Assembly (NCBI GenBank): GCA_947494715.1 | Contig: CANLWG010000021.1 | Span: 1 to 64,000 of the forward strand | DNA from: an uncultured Flavobacteriaceae bacterium | GTDB lineage: Bacteria; Bacteroidota; Bacteroidia; Flavobacteriales; Flavobacteriaceae | Direction: 5' to 3' | Length of the DNA: 64,000 nucleotides | Part shown: positions 16,288 to 25,552 of the stretch, piece after piece | Numbering within the stretch: position 1 is the first letter of the stretch | Layout of the letters: every line of letters begins with the position of its first letter | Position numbers and translations under genes: made by a program | The notes under the pieces: model-generated | What the model saw: only the letters and a program-made list of their open reading frames with translations | Told to the model about the DNA's origin: nothing | Database searches by the model: none

Positions 16288-17292
16288 GTGCGACTTTTAC
16301 GAAAAATAGCTTTTCCCATTTCTTTGGTGTATGCCCTTGTGGTATATATTCGTAATTATTTGTATGATATTGGTTTTTTGAAATCAAGGTCTTTTGACAT
16401 CCCTGTAATTTGTATCGGTAATTTGAGTGTAGGGGGGACAGGGAAAACACCTATGATCGAGCTTTTGATATCCCTTTTCCAGCACTCCTACCGCATTGCC
16501 GTATTAAGTAGAGGGTATAAGCGGAAATCCAAAGGTTTTCTTGTTGGAAGAGCGGAAAGTACGGTTGAGGAATTGGGGGATGAACCCTTTCAAATCCATT
16601 CCAAATTTCCTAATGTTGTCGTTGCAGTAGATGCAGACAGAACTAGAGGAATCCTTGAATTGAAAAAGCGGGTAAACCCCGATGTTATTCTTTTGGATGA
16701 TGCTTTTCAGCACAGGAAAGTACGCCCGGGCTATTCCGTTTTATTGACCACGTATTCCAGTTTATATGCGGATGATTGGTATTTGCCTACGGGTAATTTG
16801 CGAGACGGTAAAAAAGAGGCCAAACGAGCGGATGCGATTGTCGTTACCAAATGTCCTTCTTCGTTGTCACAAACAGAACAAGATAATATCAAAAGTAGAT
16901 TAAAACCAATTAAAAATCAGCAGGTTTTTTTCAGTAGTTTGGCTTACGACCTCCCGATAAGAGATGCCAAAACGATTTCCTGGGAAGATTTAGGGAACCT
17001 TAAAATTACGCTTGTTACCGGAATTGCGTATCCTGAACCTTTGATCGGTTTTCTCAAAAACAAAGGGCTTGTTTTTGAGCATCTAAGGTTTGGGGACCAT
17101 CATTACTTCACTAAAGACGAATTGGCTCTTTTTAAATCCAAGGAATGTATTTTGACTACCGAAAAGGATTATGTCCGTTTAAACGGGAAGCTAGATAGCC
17201 TCTATTATTTACCGGTACGTCACTATTTCTTGAATAGTGGGGAGGACATGCTGAGCAAGGAATTGTCTCATTTTATGAAGCAGGGTTCCTAA
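16288..17292 (+). CDS. lpxK: Tetraacyldisaccharide 4'-kinase
   Basis: 334 residues if translation begins at the GTG at 16288 (V/M-R-L-L-R-K-I-A-F-P), which matches where homologues start; the open frame extends upstream into the nif3 gene but is unlikely to be coding. The N-terminal membrane-associated segment is FPISLVYALVVYIRNYLYD. The P-loop is GNLSVGGTGKTP (G49-T54), and the Walker B-like segment is DVILLDDAFQHRKV. LpxK phosphorylates the 4' position of the lipid A precursor at the inner membrane. Its 3' end overlaps the convergent histidine kinase gene by 20 bp. Confidence 0.9.
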   Translation: MRLLRKIAFPISLVYALVVYIRNYLYDIGFLKSRSFDIPVICIGNLSVGGTGKTPMIELLISLFQHSYRIAVLSRGYKRKSKGFLVGRAESTVEELGDEPFQIHSKFPNVVVAVDADRTRGILELKKRVNPDVILLDDAFQHRKVRPGYSVLLTTYSSLYADDWYLPTGNLRDGKKEAKRADAIVVTKCPSSLSQTEQDNIKSRLKPIKNQQVFFSSLAYDLPIRDAKTISWEDLGNLKITLVTGIAYPEPLIGFLKNKGLVFEHLRFGDHHYFTKDELALFKSKECILTTEKDYVRLNGKLDSLYYLPVRHYFLNSGEDMLSKELSHFMKQGS

Positions 17293-19495
17293 CCTCTTTT
17301 TTACTGAAAATATTCTCCCCGATTTTTTGATAGAAAACTTCCGGTTTAAAGGGCTTGGTTACTACATCATTACACCCAGCCGCATAAAAACTTTCCAAAC
17401 TATCATCCAAGGAGATGGCCGTGAGTGCTATTATAGGGGTATGGCTGTCGAACTTCCGGATTTCAATGGTAGCTTCCTCACCACTGATGCCTGGCATATG
17501 GATATCCATTAAAATTGCATCGTACGGATTTTTTCGGGCAAGTTCAACAGCTTCCATTCCATTACTGGCAATGTCACTGGTGATTTCCTTTTTGGTCAAC
17601 ATTTTTTTCGTTATCACCTGGTTGATCTTGTTGTCCTCCACGATCAAAAGATGAAGACCTTTAAAGTCGTAATCCTTTTGGGTAATTTCAAAAGGAATGT
17701 CGTCCACAACACTATCCTTACTTTTTAGCTTAAGCTCAAAAAAGAAAGAACTTCCTTTACCCAAATCACTTTGCAGCTGTATCTTGCTATCGAATAGGCC
17801 CAATAGGCTTTTTACAATGGTAAGACCCAATCCGGTGCCACCGTATTCCCTATTAATTTGAATAGAACCCTGTTCAAAGCCTTCAAAAATGACTTGTTGC
17901 CGCTCTTGTGATATACCTATCCCGGTATCTTTAACTTCAAAATACAAAGTTACATCGTCCTCAACCTTTTTCATCAACTGGGCTATTACCTTTACTTCCC
18001 CATCTTTAGTGAATTTTAGGGCATTCCCCACCAGATTCATGAATATTTGAGAAAGCTTTAAGGGATCGCTCATTAAATGGCCCGGAATGTTCTCATCATA
18101 TTCCAAAATGATTTTGGTATTGTTTTCTTTGGCACTTTGCTGAAGGGAGTCTATAACTTCCTGAAGTATCTTTTTAAGATTGAATTCTATGTTCAAAGGC
18201 TCCAACTTTTCTGCATCAATTTTGTTTATCTGCAATATGTCGTTTATAAAGTTCAAGAGATAATCCCCTGAAAATTTTAACGCCTTCAAATGTTCCTTTT
18301 GATTTTCACTCGGATTTTCCTCCAGTAATAAGTGGGTGAGGCCGGTTACCGCATAGAGCGGTGTGCGCAACTCGTGGCTCACAGTGGACAAGAAATTGGT
18401 CTTGGCCTCCATGGCCTGTACGGCCGCATCCCTTGCACCCTGTAGCTCATTATTTTTGGTCTGTAATAGGTCGTTTGTTTTCAGTTTTATTTGATTGTTT
18501 CGATATAGGGAAACAGCCAATAACGAAATAATGGATAAAAATGCCGAAGTTAGGATCGTGGCGATCTCGGAGCGATTGCGCGATTCATTTAGTTCTTCTA
18601 TACGCTGATCCATTCGCTTGATTTCATCGCTCATAAAATCGAATTGGATTTTTTCCGCGGTCTTGGCCTCCGTCTTCACTTTTTCTATAGTAAATAAGGA
18701 ATCCCGTATTTTTAGAAGGTTCCTATTATGGACCAAGGACTTATTAAAGCGGCCGAGACCTTCATATAGTTGGGTCAATAATTGATTGGCCTCAAGAATT
18801 TCCCTGAAAAAGTCGTTTTCCTGAGCGAGCTTCAATGCACTTTCGGCATTCAATGCCCCTTCTTCAAAATTTTTGTTTTCTTGGTTCAATCGGGCCAAAC
18901 CAATATATGCCCTGGTAGACAAATATTCCTTTTCGTATAGATCCGTATTAATGATGAGGGAGTTGAAATTTTTGGAAGCGCTATCATATTTTTCCAGATT
19001 CAAATAAATATTCCCTTCGACCAAAAGAATATTGTTGAAAAAATTACGATCGTTGTTCAATTGCTTTGCCTCGTTGAGCATAAAAATGGCCTGAAAGTTC
19101 TTTTCGTCCCTAAAAAGCAAAATGGCCTCTATAAACTTATGAATGGCGTCACCATATGGATACTCTACATCTTTAAGTATTGATTTTGCCCGATCCCAAA
19201 AGAAAAGAGTAGTTTCCTCTTTGTCCAATTTTAGATAGAGCAGGGCAAGATTGTGATAACTGTCTATCAAGGCTTTTACATCCTCTTTTTTTTCTGCAAG
19301 TTCAGCAGCTTTTTCCAAGGACTCCAAAGCAAGATCCATTTTGCTCTGATTTTTCAATTCCCGGGCATTGTCGAAATAGGACTGCAAATCATTTTGCGCC
19401 AAGGAATCTTGCCCATATGATAAATGAAGGACGGCTAGGAGGAAATAACTCAATAACCCTCTTTGAAGTATTTTATGTAAGATTTCGATTTTCAA
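17273..19495 (-). CDS. TPR-containing hybrid histidine kinase
   Basis: 740 residues. A signal peptide (about 1-28) leads into a periplasmic tetratricopeptide array (35-265). Then come a coiled coil, one membrane helix (about 311-331), HisKA with H374 in VSHELRTPL, and HATPase with N (MNLVGNALKF), G1 (VKDTGIGIS) and G2 (YGGTGLGLT) boxes. The C-terminal receiver has D664 in ILMDIHMPG and acidic pair VEDN. There is no DNA-binding or HPt domain, so phosphate probably passes to a separate HPt or regulator. TPR sensors of this kind are common in Bacteroidota; the signal is unknown. No cognate regulator is adjacent. Confidence 0.88.
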   Translation of the reverse strand: MKIEILHKILQRGLLSYFLLAVLHLSYGQDSLAQNDLQSYFDNARELKNQSKMDLALESLEKAAELAEKKEDVKALIDSYHNLALLYLKLDKEETTLFFWDRAKSILKDVEYPYGDAIHKFIEAILLFRDEKNFQAIFMLNEAKQLNNDRNFFNNILLVEGNIYLNLEKYDSASKNFNSLIINTDLYEKEYLSTRAYIGLARLNQENKNFEEGALNAESALKLAQENDFFREILEANQLLTQLYEGLGRFNKSLVHNRNLLKIRDSLFTIEKVKTEAKTAEKIQFDFMSDEIKRMDQRIEELNESRNRSEIATILTSAFLSIISLLAVSLYRNNQIKLKTNDLLQTKNNELQGARDAAVQAMEAKTNFLSTVSHELRTPLYAVTGLTHLLLEENPSENQKEHLKALKFSGDYLLNFINDILQINKIDAEKLEPLNIEFNLKKILQEVIDSLQQSAKENNTKIILEYDENIPGHLMSDPLKLSQIFMNLVGNALKFTKDGEVKVIAQLMKKVEDDVTLYFEVKDTGIGISQERQQVIFEGFEQGSIQINREYGGTGLGLTIVKSLLGLFDSKIQLQSDLGKGSSFFFELKLKSKDSVVDDIPFEITQKDYDFKGLHLLIVEDNKINQVITKKMLTKKEITSDIASNGMEAVELARKNPYDAILMDIHMPGISGEEATIEIRKFDSHTPIIALTAISLDDSLESFYAAGCNDVVTKPFKPEVFYQKIGENIFSKKEVRNPAS

Positions 19496-19748
19496 ATATA
19501 CTTTTTAGTGATGTATGGGATTGATACGAATCAAATATTATGTCACGTAGCAAAAATACTCTTCAATTTTGTTATTGAGAGGCCTGAAAATGAAACGTAT
19601 AAGAATGGCAACTATTGTTTATCCCAATCAATCTCATAGGAATTTTCTTATAAATAGTACGATTTTTGGCTTATTTCGTGAAATTATACTAAAACTGCCA
19701 CAATTTATATAATATTGATGGTACGGGTCGATGTTGAATTTTTAGGCA

Positions 19749-20624
19749 TTAATGTATATGCTTGTGTGCTTTGTAGGATGATCTTACCAATGCACCGCTC
19801 TCCACATATCTAAACCCCATTTCCAACCCCAACGTTTCATATTTTTTGAATTGTTCCGGCAAAATAAATTCCTTAACGGGTAAATGTTTTTTAGAAGGTT
19901 GAAGGTATTGACCAATTGTCAGAACGTCCACGTTCACTTTCCTAAGGTCTTCCATGGTTTGGATAACCTCCTTTTCCTCTTCGCCAAGACCCAACATTAT
20001 GCCAGATTTTGTTCTATTTATACCACTGTCCTTTAGGTATTTAAGGACGCCGAGACTACGGTCGTATTTAGCTTGGATCCTCACTTCCCGGGTGAGCCGT
20101 TTTACCGTTTCCATATTATGCGACACAACTTCCGGTGCAACTTGGATTATACGGTCAATGTGATTTTCAATTCCTTGAAAATCAGGAATAAGCGTCTCCA
20201 AAGTTGTATCTGGATTCATTCTTCGGACAGCTTTTACGGTTTCGGCCCAGATAATAGACCCCATATCCTTTAAATCGTCCCTATCCACAGAGGTAATTAC
20301 TGCATGTTTGATCTCCATAATCTTTATGGATCGGGCTACTTTTTCAGGCTCTGACCAATCCACATTTTCTGGACGTCCCGTTTGAACACCGCAAAAACCA
20401 CAGGAACGGGTGCATATATTTCCTAATATCATAAAAGTGGCCGTACCCTCGCCCCAACATTCCCCCATATTGGGGCAACTTCCCGAAGTACAGATTGTGT
20501 GCAAGTTGTACTTGTCCACCAATCCCCTGAGTTGGGAATACTTTTTACCAGTAGGAAGTTTTACCCTAAGCCATTTAGGTTTTCCCTTGGGAGGGGCTAC
20601 ATTACCCAAAGTCTCTACACTCAT
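19749..20624 (-). CDS. lipA: Lipoyl synthase
   Basis: 291 residues. Both iron-sulfur cluster motifs are intact: the auxiliary cluster [12 protein letters not shown] (C-x4-C-x5-C) and the radical-SAM cluster CTRSCGFC (C-x3-C-x2-C). The C-terminal [13 protein letters not shown] carries the conserved R-S-S-Y serine that ligates the auxiliary cluster. It inserts sulfur at C6 and C8 of protein-bound octanoate. It stands alone, 135 bp after the sigma-factor gene on the same strand. Confidence 0.94.
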   Translation of the reverse strand: MSVETLGNVAPPKGKPKWLRVKLPTGKKYSQLRGLVDKYNLHTICTSGSCPNMGECWGEGTATFMILGNICTRSCGFCGVQTGRPENVDWSEPEKVARSIKIMEIKHAVITSVDRDDLKDMGSIIWAETVKAVRRMNPDTTLETLIPDFQGIENHIDRIIQVAPEVVSHNMETVKRLTREVRIQAKYDRSLGVLKYLKDSGINRTKSGIMLGLGEEEKEVIQTMEDLRKVNVDVLTIGQYLQPSKKHLPVKEFILPEQFKKYETLGLEMGFRYVESGALVRSSYKAHKHIH

Positions 20625-20758
20625 AGCGAAAATTTACACAAATATACGAAGTAAATTACGGTTTATTGGTACTGTAAGGTTCTGAGAGATGATGGGTTTC
20701 CAGATTTAAGCTTTTACCTTATCCCAGTCTCCAAATCCCTTTTTATAGTGCGAATCTC

Positions 20759-21322
20759 CTATTGCTTACTGCCTTTGATGACTTCCGCTAGGAGTTTTTT
20801 TGCCCTTAGCAACTTCACCTTAACATTGTTAATGGGTTCATTAAGCTCTTTGGCTATCGCAGCATAACTAAGTTCATTGAAGTATCTAAGATTAATGACT
20901 TCTTGGTAATGGGGCTTGAGTTTTTTTATATGCTGAAGCAGGCTGGCCAGATTTTGCTCGGTTATAAGACGATCCTCTGCTGTTGGAGCATCGTCCAGAA
21001 CCCTTTTTATCACTTCATTGTTCCCATCGGTCTCAAAGGGGCTTCTTTTTCTTTTTCTGATGAGGTCTATATGTATATTTTTGGAAATGGCAATCAACCA
21101 AGTTTTGAACTCATAGGACTCGTCATAGGTAGAAATACGATCAAAAGCCTTGGAAAAGGTCTGAACCGTAATATCCTCTGCATCGTTTTCATTTTCCGTA
21201 CGTTTTAATTGAAAACCATAGACATCGTTCCAGAAGTTGTCCAAAAGTGTGCTAAAAGCAATTTGGTTGCCGGACTTGGCCCTTTTGATTATATCTTGAA
21301 GTCCGTTTTCCTGTTTGGCCAA
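20759..21322 (-). CDS. ECF-type RNA polymerase sigma factor
   Basis: 187 residues, starting at a TTG at 21322 (no ATG is available near the conserved N-terminus). Region 2 covers IAFSTLLDNFWNDVYGFQL to DAEDITVQTFSKAFDRISTY and TWLIAISKNIHIDLIRKRKR. Region 4 is seen in HYQEVINLRYFNELSYAAIAKEL and NNVKVKLLRAKKLL. No anti-sigma gene follows it, unlike the other ECF factor at 22414. The gene lies between a small cysteine-containing membrane protein and lipA. Confidence 0.88.
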   Translation of the reverse strand: MAKQENGLQDIIKRAKSGNQIAFSTLLDNFWNDVYGFQLKRTENENDAEDITVQTFSKAFDRISTYDESYEFKTWLIAISKNIHIDLIRKRKRSPFETDGNNEVIKRVLDDAPTAEDRLITEQNLASLLQHIKKLKPHYQEVINLRYFNELSYAAIAKELNEPINNVKVKLLRAKKLLAEVIKGSKQ

Positions 21323-21369
21323 TCGTAGTAGGTATTAATAAAAGTTTAACCGTAGAAAAGGTTAGCTTT

Positions 21370-21576
21370 CTATTGTAGTTTTGGGGCAATGTCTTTTTTA
21401 CAATCCTGTTCACTTGGAAGTTTCCCGCACATACCACAGGCTTGCCCATCTTTGTTCAAAAATGGACTTTGGCTTGCACAAGTACCTGCGAATTTGCCAT
21501 CTTTTTGAGACCAAATCTTTATGGCAATTCCGGCAAATGCTAGCGCAAGTAAGCCTATAGTCAACACAATCAGCAT
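21370..21576 (-). CDS. Small membrane protein with cysteine motif
   Basis: 68 residues: one N-terminal membrane helix (MLIVLTIGLLALAFAGIAIK), then a short tail with five Cys-region residues: GTCASQSPFL, ACGMCGKLP and EQDCKKD. The C-x-x-C-G and flanking cysteines suggest metal binding or disulfides in the tail. Similar short proteins are annotated as 'membrane or secreted protein' in Flavobacteriaceae; the function is unknown. It is read in the same direction as the sigma factor that follows. Confidence 0.65.
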   Translation of the reverse strand: MLIVLTIGLLALAFAGIAIKIWSQKDGKFAGTCASQSPFLNKDGQACGMCGKLPSEQDCKKDIAPKLQ

Positions 21577-21607
21577 CTTTTCAGAATTTTAAGCAAAGAT
21601 ATAAAAA

Positions 21608-21639
21608 ATATGGCCCTGAAGCTAGCTTCAGGGCCATAT
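21608..21639 (-). terminator. Perfect 32-bp palindrome, terminator of the sigma/anti-sigma operon
   Basis: Two 16-base arms (centre between 21623 and 21624) are perfectly complementary, G+C-rich in the middle, with an A-run at 21603-21608 that reads as a U-tract on the minus strand. It starts 20 bp after the anti-sigma stop codon. Confidence 0.8.
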
Positions 21640-21658
21640 GAGAAGTCAGATTTTTTTA

Positions 21659-22417
21659 TCAATACGCAATATTGGCAACAATATTTTCTACGGTAGGTGT
21701 TTGGTTACCTCCTTTGGGTTCAATAGTTATATAACCCACGGCTTTGTCCGAGTAGGGTAGTGCCAGTAACTTTTCTTGGCTCATCGCTTCTTTAATGACT
21801 CCTAAATTCACCATTTTTCCGTTGACCTCGGCCCACATTTGGAAACATTGATCCTCAGGTAAGTTGGGCAGTTTCTCCACATTGATATAGGACAGTTTTT
21901 TAACCGGATTCACATAAGCCACGGCCTTGAGCTCCTTGGCCTTTTTGTTGCCCTTTACATTATACTTTTTGGTCTGGGGGTTATTGAGCACAATGAACTG
22001 GTTTCTTACGTCCTCCAATTGCTCTCTCATGTCCTCCTCCAAATCCTTTATTTTATTACTGACAATAGTATTTTCTTCTTGAAGGCTTTGGTTCTGGTTC
22101 CAGAAGAAATAGGAAGCCCCGGCAAATAAAAGAGTAGCAAAACTCGCAGCGATAGCATATCTGAAGAATCTTTTTCTAGTTGAGTTTTCCGCCTTTATTC
22201 TTACAAGAATTCTTTCTCTAAGACCTTCTGGAGTTTTAAGGGCATGTAATTTTGCAAATGCCTCCAAATTTTCTTGAAGCTCGTTATAGGTTTCACGTAC
22301 TTCGGGATACATGGCAATGTATCGCTCAACTTGCAAAGCCTCCTGATCTGTAACGGTTCCTAACAAATACTTTTCGAGCAGGTCCGAATCCAAGAATGTT
22401 TTTATTTTTTCTTTCAT
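21659..22417 (-). CDS. Anti-sigma factor (RskA-like)
   Basis: 252 residues. An N-terminal zinc-less anti-sigma domain (LDSDLLEKYLLGTVTDQEAL) is followed by a membrane helix at about 84-106 (YAIAASFATLLFAGASYFFW), a short coiled coil, and a periplasmic RskA-type beta domain (LPNLPEDQCFQMWAEVNGK, VGYITIEPKGG). It should hold the partner sigma factor at the membrane until a signal triggers release. Its ATG overlaps the sigma factor stop as ATGA, so the pair is translationally coupled. Confidence 0.87.
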   Translation of the reverse strand: MKEKIKTFLDSDLLEKYLLGTVTDQEALQVERYIAMYPEVRETYNELQENLEAFAKLHALKTPEGLRERILVRIKAENSTRKRFFRYAIAASFATLLFAGASYFFWNQNQSLQEENTIVSNKIKDLEEDMREQLEDVRNQFIVLNNPQTKKYNVKGNKKAKELKAVAYVNPVKKLSYINVEKLPNLPEDQCFQMWAEVNGKMVNLGVIKEAMSQEKLLALPYSDKAVGYITIEPKGGNQTPTVENIVANIAY

Positions 22418-22980
22418 TGTATCAAATTTAATAGAGGCAAGAAAGACATGGCCGGGCCATAAATCTTTTTTAATTCCCTAAGCCCAATTTTTAACCTGGA
22501 CTTAATGGTGCCCAACGGAATGTCCAGTTCTTCACTGGCTTCTTGTTGTGTCATCCCTTGAAAAAATAAGGCTTCCAATACAATTTGGTATTTGGACTCT
22601 ATCTTTTCGAGATTTTCCCGAACATCCATAAATTCAGGCTTAATGCTTTCAATGCCTAAATTATATACGTCCGAAACATCCATTTGGATTTCCTTATCGG
22701 TTTTTGTGTTCGTACTGCGCAATTTGTCAATGGCCGTATTACGGGTAATACGGAAGAGCCAAGTAAATAATTTGGCCTTTGAGGAATCATAGGAATCCGA
22801 TTTTTTCCAGATTTTCACAAAACTTTCCTGAAGCACGTCCTGCGCCATTTCTTCATCGCGAACTACCTTATTTGCCACACCGTATAACGTATCCCCATAG
22901 TGCTCGTACAAAAGTGAGATTGCTTTTTCGTTTCGCTCCTGGAGCAGTTCTACGATGTGTTTTTCAAGAAGTGTGCTCAT
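22414..22980 (-). CDS. ECF sigma factor partnered with the anti-sigma factor
   Basis: 188 residues from the ATG at 22980 (MSTLLEKHIVELLQERNEKA); a start 51 bp upstream is less likely because conserved sequence begins here. Region 2: AQDVLQESFVKIWKKSDSY and LFTWLFRITRNTAIDKLR. Region 4: YQIVLEALFFQGMTQQEASE and PLGTIKSRLKIGLRELKK. It resembles SigK-group factors that pair with RskA. Target promoters are unknown. Confidence 0.9.
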   Translation of the reverse strand: MSTLLEKHIVELLQERNEKAISLLYEHYGDTLYGVANKVVRDEEMAQDVLQESFVKIWKKSDSYDSSKAKLFTWLFRITRNTAIDKLRSTNTKTDKEIQMDVSDVYNLGIESIKPEFMDVRENLEKIESKYQIVLEALFFQGMTQQEASEELDIPLGTIKSRLKIGLRELKKIYGPAMSFLPLLNLIQ

Positions 22981-23110
22981 ATATTGTTCGGAATACTTAA
23001 AAAAATTGAAATAGATGAACATCCAATCCAATCTTTTGACCGTATATCCCTTAAACGCGAATTTATTAAATTGATTGTCACAGCAGACAATATCTCATAT
23101 TTTAATTAGA

Positions 23111-23139
23111 TAAATGTACAATTGGTAACTGTACATTTA
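23111..23139. repeat. Inverted repeat between murB and the sigma operon
   Basis: TAAATGTACA at 23111-23120 is perfectly complementary to 23130-23139, around a 9-base spacer. It is downstream of murB and upstream of the sigma gene on the same strand, so it could be a weak A+T-rich terminator or a protein-binding site. Confidence 0.5.
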
Positions 23140-23191
23140 ATTTTTGGTTAGTTTGGTTTGGTATAGCCCTCGGAGAAATTTTTTTCGGGGG

Positions 23192-24208
23192 TTATTTTAT
23201 GATATTTACCTCCGGATGTATGGTTATGAAAAATTTGTCCCTAACACTTTCAATAATTCTTTGGGCTAGTTTTAATATTTCCGCGCCTGTAGCTTTACCA
23301 TGATTTACCAAAACCAAGGCTTGGTGTTTATGTACACCTGCATCGCCGAAGCGTTTGCCCTTGAAACCACATTGTTCTATGAGCCAACCAGCCGGAATTT
23401 TGTATGCATTGGAGGAAACTTTGTAATAAGGAGCATCTGGATGGTCTTTTGTAAAAGTATCGAATTTCGCTTGGTTTATGACCGGATTTTTAAAGAAACT
23501 ACCACTATTACCCAATTTGGCCGGATCTGGTAATTTGCTTTTTCGTATGGATATTACAGCGTTGGAGATATTGGTAGGGGTAGGCCTATCGATGGTCTTC
23601 TTGCCCAATTCAGCTTCAATTGCGCCGTAGGACATATTTATTTTATGATTTCGCTTTGTAAGCTGTAAAGTCACGGAAACAATGATGTACCTTCCCTTCC
23701 CTTCGTTCTTGAAATAGGAATCCCTGTACCCGAATTTGCAATCCTCCTTGTTGAAGCTCTTTATAGTTTGATTTTCTATTTTCATCGCTTCACAACTAAC
23801 AAAGGAATCTTTGAGTTCCACACCGTAAGCTCCTATATTTTGTATTGGTGCGGTACCCGTATTCCCAGGAATGAGGGACAGGTTTTCAAGACCACCATAG
23901 CCTTTTTGCAATGTCCAAAGAACAAGCTGATGCCAATTTTCCCCGGCCATTGCCTTAAGGGTAATAGTATCATCATCTTGGGTCAATACCTCAATACCCT
24001 TTATGTTTATGTAGAGCACCAAAGCCTCTATATCTTTGGTAATTAGCATATTGCTACCACCGCTAATGATAAAAATTTCAGGATGACCATCAAGTTGTAG
24101 TGCTTCCTTTAGGTCATTTATATTGTTTATTTCGATGAAAAATCTAGCTTTGGCATCAATACCAAAGGTATTGTAGTCCTTAAGGGATATATTTTGCTGT
24201 ATTTTCAT
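23192..24208 (-). CDS. murB: UDP-N-acetylmuramate dehydrogenase
   Basis: 338 residues from the ATG at 24208. FAD enzyme reducing UDP-GlcNAc-enolpyruvate in peptidoglycan synthesis. FAD-binding region: DGHPEIFIISGGSNML and LIPGNTGTAPIQNIGAYGVE. The catalytic serine lies in LGNSGSFFKNP, and the late glutamate in ITIHPEVNII. With the type I C-terminal domain and Y-x-x-S loop region (GYRDSYFK) it is an E. coli-like MurB. Its start shares one base with the stop of the aminotransferase gene (TGATG), so the genes are coupled. Confidence 0.93.
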   Translation of the reverse strand: MKIQQNISLKDYNTFGIDAKARFFIEINNINDLKEALQLDGHPEIFIISGGSNMLITKDIEALVLYINIKGIEVLTQDDDTITLKAMAGENWHQLVLWTLQKGYGGLENLSLIPGNTGTAPIQNIGAYGVELKDSFVSCEAMKIENQTIKSFNKEDCKFGYRDSYFKNEGKGRYIIVSVTLQLTKRNHKINMSYGAIEAELGKKTIDRPTPTNISNAVISIRKSKLPDPAKLGNSGSFFKNPVINQAKFDTFTKDHPDAPYYKVSSNAYKIPAGWLIEQCGFKGKRFGDAGVHKHQALVLVNHGKATGAEILKLAQRIIESVRDKFFITIHPEVNIIK

Positions 24209-25398
24209 CAACCTATATAACTTTTAAGGGCCTCCTTTAGTATGTTCACGGCCCTTTTTAAGCTGTCTTTCTCCAACACATAGGCAATACGTATTTGGTT
24301 CTTCCCCAAACCCTCGGTAGCATAAAATCCGGCCGCCGGAGCAACCATTACGGTCTCATCGTTTACCCTAAAGTCTTCCAAAAGCCATTGTGCAAAATCA
24401 TCGGCATCTTTTATGGGGAGCTCAACGATACAATAGAAAGCGCCTTGGGGCCTCCCTATTTTTACGCCTTCTATTTTCTCCAACTCGGCTATAAGGATAT
24501 CCCGCCTTTCCGTGTATTCCTTTTTTACTTCGTCAAAATAACTTTGTGGGGTACTCAAAGCGGCCTCACCGGCAATTTGTGCATAGGTGGGGGGCGATAA
24601 TCGTGCTTGTGCAAACTTAAGGGCAGTCTTGATGACGTTACGGTTTTTGGAAACCAAATATCCTATTCGTGCCCCGCACATACTATATCTTTTGGAGATG
24701 GAATCTACGATGATAGCATTTTCTTCCAATCCAGGTTCCTGTAAAATCGAATGGTGTTCCCTGCCATCATAGGCAAATTCACGGTATACCTCATCGGCTA
24801 TTAAAAATAAGTCATGCTTTTTCGTGATTTCCGCCAATTTTTGTATTTCTTTCTTAGTATAGAGATATCCTGTGGGATTACCGGGATTACAAATTAAAAT
24901 GGCCCTGGTCCTCTTTGTTATAAGTTTTTCGAATTCCTCAATCGACGGGAGGGCGAAGTTATCCTCTATTTGGGAGACCACAGGTAAAACTTTGACCCCT
25001 GAAGCTGTCGCGAATCCATTGTAATTGGCATAAAACGGTTCGGGAATTATGATTTCATCACCGATATCGGCAATACTGCCCATAACAAAGGATAAGGCTT
25101 CAGAACCACCGGTAGTAACCAGAATTTCATTGGCGGAAACCGATATACCCTTTTCGGCATAATAGCTGGCTATTTTTTCGCGATAGGCCTCCGAACCTTC
25201 AGTCCTGCTGTATTCCAAAACCTCTAAAGTATTGTTTTTGACCGCCTCAAGTGCAGCTTGGGGCGTTTTAATATCAGGTTGTCCAATATTTAGGTGAATG
25301 ACCTTGATTCCCTTTCTCTTAGCCTCCTCGGCAAAAGGCACCAACTTTCGTATAGGTGATTCCGGCATCAATTGTCCTTTTTGGGATATGGAGGGCAT
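24208..25398 (-). CDS. PLP-dependent aminotransferase, aspartate aminotransferase family
   Basis: 396 residues from the ATG at 25398 (MPSISQKGQLMPESPIRKL); the frame opens 21 bp earlier. Class I/II fold: NPGNPTG at 171-177, DEVY at 202-205, the PLP lysine K236 in DSISKRYSMCGARIGY, and a late arginine in GKNQIRIAY. Family members convert aspartate, tyrosine or similar amino acids; exact specificity is not readable. It is coupled to murB downstream. Confidence 0.87.
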   Translation of the reverse strand: MPSISQKGQLMPESPIRKLVPFAEEAKRKGIKVIHLNIGQPDIKTPQAALEAVKNNTLEVLEYSRTEGSEAYREKIASYYAEKGISVSANEILVTTGGSEALSFVMGSIADIGDEIIIPEPFYANYNGFATASGVKVLPVVSQIEDNFALPSIEEFEKLITKRTRAILICNPGNPTGYLYTKKEIQKLAEITKKHDLFLIADEVYREFAYDGREHHSILQEPGLEENAIIVDSISKRYSMCGARIGYLVSKNRNVIKTALKFAQARLSPPTYAQIAGEAALSTPQSYFDEVKKEYTERRDILIAELEKIEGVKIGRPQGAFYCIVELPIKDADDFAQWLLEDFRVNDETVMVAPAAGFYATEGLGKNQIRIAYVLEKDSLKRAVNILKEALKSYIG

Positions 25399-25552
25399 AA
25401 CGTTGCTAATTTTCCACAAAAATGGGAAAACCTAATGGACAAAACAATACAAGGAGATTTTATTTGATATATCGAATATTTTGTTAATTAATGACGATTC
25501 AACGGGGAAAATATGTAAATTTAATAACCATATAGTATTAACGCTGAGGAAA

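Noticed and set aside
20706-20765. Minus-strand coding-like segment after the sigma-factor stop (reads D-S-H-Y-K-K-G-F-G-D-W-D-K-V-K-A then stop)
   Set aside because: It looks protein-like but is only about 19 codons long, has an upstream in-frame stop and no start codon; could be a gene remnant, not supportable as a feature.
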